From assembly GCA_030062745.1 (NCBI GenBank), contig CP099846.1:310001-374000 (forward strand): a stretch of 64,000 nt of DNA. Direction: 5' to 3'. The notes under the pieces are model-generated. The model had not been told where the DNA came from, searched no databases, and worked only from the letters and a program-made list of their open reading frames with translations. Both the position numbers and the translations under genes were made by a program. The stretch comes from Capitulum mitella (Eukaryota; Arthropoda; Thecostraca; Pollicipedomorpha; Pollicipedidae). Numbering within the stretch: the first letter of the stretch is position 1; the number at the start of each line of letters is the position of its first letter. Shown one piece after another: positions 59,201-64,000 of the stretch.

Positions 59201-59914
59201 TATTCCAAATATCGACAATCTTTTCTGAAAGCCTGGTGACTCTGAATGGAACTCTTTCTGGATGATAAATGCCAACATTCGATTGTCGGATGTGGTTTTT
59301 TGAGCATCACTGGTACGATTATAAAGTGAAGAAAATAATCTGTGCGTGTATTATAACCAAAACGTGTGGCAAATTAGTCTATATATTTTGCGCTTGGGTC
59401 TTCTTCAATAAGAAGGAAGCTTCAAGCATGGAATAAATAGGCCAACTTTTGACGCTTTTTTGCTGTTATGTGAGCACAGGCTATTTTCCTCAATTTACGA
59501 ATGGCAACCTGATGAAAGGACCAAGCTAATACTGAAAAGGTGAAACGTCCCTCTGTTATGGGCAAGAAAAGATACAGATGTGGGCAAAACATATTTCAAA
59601 GGTCAACCGGCCTCGCCAAAATCAACTCATGGCTTGACAATTTTATTGCGTTATCATGTCATCCGCCCTTTTTGAGAAACCAAAGCAATTAACATGATAT
59701 GTTCACCACATACCCCAAAGCAGTCTGACTTTGTCTACCGTCTGACTCCAGAATTTCAGGGCCAAGGATTTCTGGTTACGACGTCTGTTTTGCTTTCGTC
59801 TCGGAAAGTGTAAAGTACTATGTTAGCGTCCACTCAAGGGCATCGCTACGGTAAATAGCTAGAAGAATAGACCTCGCTGTGTTCTTTACCTGTCTTAAGT
59901 ACTGTCTGACCGCC
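59201..59914. other. No gene or named element
   Basis: Nothing recognised. Confidence 0.35.
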
Positions 59915-60375
59915 GTTCCCTGTCCCAACCGTGTCTGTTCCTCAGTCGGAGCGGGCGCCGCCTGATCCCCGGTCGTTGTTCCAGCTGTGTTTGCTCCTCA
60001 GTCGGAGCGGGTACCGCCTGACCTTTGGTTCCTATTCCAGCTGTCTGCTCCTCAGTCGGTGCGGGTACCACCTGACCGTCGGTCCCTGTCCCAGCCGTGT
60101 CTGTTCCTCAGTCGGTGCGGGTACCACCTGACCGTCGGTCCCTGTCCCAGCCGTGTCTGTTCCTCAGTCGGTGCGGGTACCACCTGACCGCCGGTCCCTG
60201 TCCCAGCCGTGTCTGTTCCTCAGTCGGTGCGGGTACCACCTGACTGCCGGTCCCTGTCCCAGCCGTGTCTGTTCCTCAGTCGGTGCGGGTACCACCTGAC
60301 CGTCGGTCCCTGTCCCAGCCGTGTCTGTTCCTCAGTCGGTGCGGGTGCCGTCTGACCCCCAGTCTCTGTTCCAGC
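59915..60375 (+). repeat. 56-bp minisatellite (about 8 units)
   Basis: Unit CTGTCCCAGCCGTGTCTGTT continuing CCTCAGTCGGTGCGGGTACC and ACCTGACCGTCGGTCC; GTGCGG recurs at 56-base steps (ends 60120, 60176, 60232). Inner units are near-identical; the first two are diverged. Not coding, since 56 is not a multiple of 3. Confidence 0.93.
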
Positions 60376-60431
60376 TGTGAGCGCCGGACCAGCGGGCGGC
60401 AGTGGCACGCCGGACGCCGGCGCCGCCTGAG

Positions 60432-60543
60432 ATGTGGGCGCGGCTCGACGGCCGGCGCCGGACCCCCCATGAGCCCTGGCGCGGGGCTGTCCTCGTCGGA
60501 CTCGGCCTCTGCCTATCGACCGTCTCGCACGCCTCCGAACCAG
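60432..60543 (+). CDS. Candidate first exon with signal peptide (weak)
   Basis: ATG at 60432 opens MWARLDGRRRTPHEPWRGAV then LVGLGLCLSTVSHASEP: basic start, hydrophobic core, A-S cleavage-like site. Donor CAG|GTGCGG at 60544 is the same type used by peroxidase exon d. An in-frame TGA precedes the ATG by one base. It sits directly after the 56-bp minisatellite in a GC-rich island. No second exon seen within the window. Confidence 0.3.
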
Positions 60544-61800
60544 GTGCGGCCGGCCGCCTGTTGCCCGTCGCGTGCGTGCTGGAGCGGGTCCGCGTCTCTG
60601 GCGGCGTCCCGCCACGATCGCCGCACGTCAGCAGCGCCGGCATCGCCACGACACGCGACACACGCCAGAAGCCATTCCATTAATACTCGGACCTGGACGC
60701 GTGTGGTGTGCCCTGGCATGGCCGATGCCGGAAGGGGCAAGGTATTGAGCCAGCGGCTTGTAATACTTTAGGCATCGAAGCGGAGCCCCGCCATCACTGA
60801 GGTCTGAACCGGTAGGCTGTGCCGCATGATCGTCGAATCCGACCGGACGGTGCCGAGCTTACCTCTCCTTCGAACCCGAAAGTGCAGAGGGCGGATGATG
60901 TGCTCTCCGCTCTGCCCCAAACTGATTACGTTACTGATGGCGACACCAGAGTGGACGTTGCCCCTGACAGATGAATAAGGATGAATATTGGTAAGTGGAC
61001 AGTAAGCATGGACGTAACGAGCAACCATTTCCGTGGTCTGCACGCTGCTGCAGAGTACTACATGTCTAGGAAAGAGTTCTAAATACGCGATTTTTGGCTA
61101 ATACATATATTTTTGCTGCATTCAAATATAAGGACAAGGATTTTTAAATGCAGATATGCTAAGACGAACAGTGCACACCAACAAAAACGTAATGACGGAG
61201 ATACCTCATTCGATTTGCATATGTCGGGTTGCCAAAGAAGCAGCCGTTCTGATAGTCCACCTCTCCCTCTCTCAGTCTCTCTCTCCTCTGACTTTTCGCG
61301 CCACACTGGAGGAAAGACTGACATCGCCTGGTGGCGGCTGTTCGTCCGAACCGTTGGACATGTGGCACACAAATCATTTTTAGCGTAATTTTCCAATACG
61401 TCTTCAGATGCTGCACGCAAATCAGGGCCGAAAAAATCCTCGATGCGCCCGCCCCAACTTTTGATGGTGGGGCGTCACCCCAACTTCTTTGATGGTGACG
61501 CCACCGTTGTTGATCAGAGAGTTTCGGCACGGTGATGAAACGCAGTGAGATGAAAAATAAAACTCCCGTGAGAAGGGACCGATAGATATTGCCCTCTGGG
61601 CGTTCAGCTGCGACTTACTACGTCAGTCAACGTGGCAACGTCAGAGGCAACGTGCGGAATGCGGTGCTGCTGACGCTCTCAGCCGCTTCCGCCGATCGAA
61701 AATATATCGTCTGAACAACTCACTACAAAATCGTACCAACCTTCTACTAGGTGTACCAGCTGGAACAATATTAACATATGGTTTATCGGTGTGTTTATGT
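60544..61800. other. No further exon recognised
   Basis: Includes a small palindromic patch (61455-61510, GATGGTGGGGCGTCACCCCA / GATGGTGACGCC). Nothing else. Confidence 0.35.
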
Positions 61801-61805
61801 ATCTC

Positions 61806-62959
61806 CGCTGGCGGACCCAGGAGAGGGGGCATCGAGGCCATGATCCCTTTCGCAACAAACGGCAATCGATTTGTCATGACGTGAACTACATTCTTATAAA
61901 ACGAAATTCTCAAAATTCTGAAAGAGGTCAATACAGGGGGGCAAAAATGTCAAAATTAGGGGTATCTTTGGACTTCTTTTACTCCGTAGTTTATGGGCCG
62001 ATTTTGATGAAACTGCATGAATCGCGAGGTTATGGATACGACTTTAACCATGGGTACACACATTAGAAATTTTGAGAAAATTCATGCGCTTTCACAGGGT
62101 TTTAAAAATAGGAGGATTAGTTTTCCAACAACTAAATGAACAAAAAAGGCAAAAACACGTTTTTGGCTTCTGCTAGACATGTTATGCTAAAGAAGTACAA
62201 ATCGCATTACAATATTTGTGCGATGTTAGCATAGGCGGTGCCAGTGGACATGAAAAAGGAGGAACTGTCATGGTCACACGTTCTTCAGATCAACCTACGA
62301 CCTTTGACCTTAAATGACCTTCATTGACCTTTGAGTCACTTGGAATGATCTCGTGTGCATCTAAGATTATCTGAAAACGTTTTCAATCATTTGGATTCAC
62401 TCTATTTCAAAAATTTCATTTCATGGCTATTGCGATATAGGGTACGCGCACTGACATTTCAGGTCATAGCTCCGTGAACCGGCCTGATATCAAGCTGAAA
62501 CTCGGTACACAAGTGGAGAGCACGTTTCTACGTTATATACATCCCGGGTTTGGCATTTAAAAGAAATATCGCCGAAATTATTACTATAAAACCAAATTTT
62601 GTATTTTGGCCTTGACCTGGCCCTTGTAAAATGACCTCACATGAACAAAATTGTACCTGCATGTTGCTCAACTATTTTGCTATACATCCATATTTTAAGT
62701 TCTATCTTAAAAACATTATTTTTGGCAGACATTTTCCTTTTACCCTCAACAAGACCAAAAATGGCCTGAGGTGGCTCCCAAAAACGTTGCCTGGCTCCGC
62801 CCCTGTGCAAAATAGAATTTTGAAATTTTGCCACGGTACGTAGAAAGAATAGCTAGAAAAAGTCACCAGGTTTCGTGAAGCTGCGTCAAAAATCCTGGAA
62901 TGGGCAAGCAAAAAACCTGACGGGGCCGGATTTAGCCCCCCTGCCGGGAATAGGGTTAA
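61806..62959 (+). mobile_element. TTAA-family element, copy D (left end replaced)
   Basis: The right end AATAGGG plus TTAA (62956-62959) is intact. The left end is not the TTAA TIR but CTGGCGGACCCAGGAGAGGG, resembling the inverse of the internal CCTGGCTCCGCCCCTG motif at 62789-62804. Body aligned with copies A and B from about 61849 (CGCAACAAACGGCAATCGAT). Confidence 0.78.
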
Positions 62960-62975
62960 AAACTGCTTTATTAAA

Positions 62976-63107
62976 GTATTTCGTTCCATCGTTTATCATC
63001 ATATTCCGTTCATTGCCTTTTAAGCACTGTCGCGTTGAAACTAATTGCTATGCTATTAGAGTGTTCCGTTCCATTCCTTATCATCATATTCCGTTCATTG
63101 CCTGTTA
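62976..63107 (+). repeat. Small direct duplication
   Basis: CATCATATTCCGTTCATTGCC occurs twice 84 bases apart, each preceded by TTCCATCGTTTAT/TTCCATTCCTTAT. Confidence 0.8.
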
Positions 63108-63445
63108 AATATTACGTTGGGCCGTGCGCAAACACTCGAGCGCAATAAACGCCTGTAATGTCCGAAACTGAACCGTCAGGTTATGAAGTTTATCAGTGGT
63201 AAGTACGGGGATGGGCCGCAAAGTATTGTTTCCTGTCTTATATTTTGGTTACGGTTGACGATATTGAGTTGAAACTGGTTCTGGATCGTGAAATGGGCGT
63301 CCTTTCGAGCCATGTAGATGATGGGGTCAGATTGATTCTTGGCACGTGCATAGCTCGAAAAAAACAGAACCCATGACTGGGAAACTGCCGATGTGCATGT
63401 GTGCATGTGCGCGCGTTTGTGAGCGTGCGTGCGGCCGTCCGTCCG

Positions 63446-64000
63446 TTAACCCTATTTCCGGCAAGGGGGGGCTGAATCGGCTCCCCCTCGGGTTTTTTGC
63501 TTGCCAATTCCAGGCTTTTTAACGCAGCTTCACGAGACTTGGTCACTTTTCCTAGTTATTTCTTCTACGCGCCGTGACAAAATTTCGAAATTCTGTTTTG
63601 CTTAGGGGCGGAGCCAGGCAACGTTTTTGGGAGGCACCTCGGACCATTTTTGGCCATGTTGAGGGTAAAAGAAAAATGTCTACCAAAACAGGATTTTTAA
63701 GATAGGACTTAAAACTTTATATGGATGTATATCTAAACAGTTGGGCAATATGCAGATGCAATTTCGTTCATCTGAGGTCACTTTGCAAGGTCATGTCAAG
63801 GCCAAAATACAAAATTTGTTTTTGCAATAATTACGGCACCATTTTTTTCAAATGCCAAACCCGGAACGACTATGACGTAGAAGGGAGCCCTCTACTTGTG
63901 TACCAAGTTTCAGCTTGATATCAGGTCGGGTCACGGAGCTATGACCTAAAATGTCCGTAGCGTACCTTACATCGCAATAGCCATAAAATAAAATTTTTGA
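63446..64000 (-). mobile_element. TTAA-family element, copy E (cut by window edge)
   Basis: TTAACCCTATTTCCGGCAAG at 63446, then GGGTTTTTTGCTTGCCAATT and TAGGGGCGGAGCCAGGCAAC at about 63603. Nearly identical in order to copy B through the window end; the other end lies outside. Confidence 0.82.

Overview
The window is eukaryotic (metazoan) genomic DNA. Two spliced genes with GT-AG introns, a mariner transposon, non-LTR (CR1/Jockey-like) and Penelope-like retroelements, many short TIR elements, minisatellites and (TA)n tracts all point to an invertebrate. The peroxidase resembles arthropod peroxidasin/chorion-peroxidase proteins, and a short TTAGG-like run near 26975 fits an arthropod (a crustacean is my guess, not proven). 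No bacterial-type operon, CRISPR array, rRNA or convincing tRNA was seen.

Genes. (1) Positions 2393-7297 (+): the last eight coding exons of an animal heme peroxidase. All splice phases agree and join into a 413-codon C-terminal part; upstream exons lie outside the window. (2) 11393-12778 (-): a complete four-exon gene for the RAB5IF/OPTI/RCAF1 family (122 aa), including a 42-base last exon. (3) Weak exon candidates on the + strand: two signal-peptide-like first exons (46881 and 60432), a possible terminal exon (51632-51799) and an Ig-domain-like exon (52623-52692). These are not tied together by evidence.

Mobile DNA dominates the rest. 1-2093 and 33807-36433 are inverted copies of a composite hAT-like element (8-bp target duplication) with a second element nested inside it; the inside is mostly degenerate tandem repeat. 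8380-10020 and 15372-21005 are two decayed non-LTR retrotransposons. The second is split by a 2.6-kb DNA transposon (16203-18794, exact 8-bp duplication GTGCACGT, about 150-bp TIRs) with an unusual transposase-like reading frame, and again by a 268-bp MITE. Five copies of a 1.2-kb family ending in TTAA-CCCTATT (piggyBac-like ends, no transposase) lie at 22862, 25749, about 44025, 61806 and 63446. Two Penelope-like fragments sit head to head at 36600-39660. A nearly intact mariner lies at 52721-54013.

Tandem arrays: a 31-bp unit (30817-31470, then relics), a 22-bp CCGCGG-rich unit with higher-order structure (41440-42525) and a 56-bp unit (59915-60375). Large stretches between these (for example 12800-14390, 27306-29700, 32111-33798, 39681-41439, 45191-46100, 47660-49050) hold nothing I can name.
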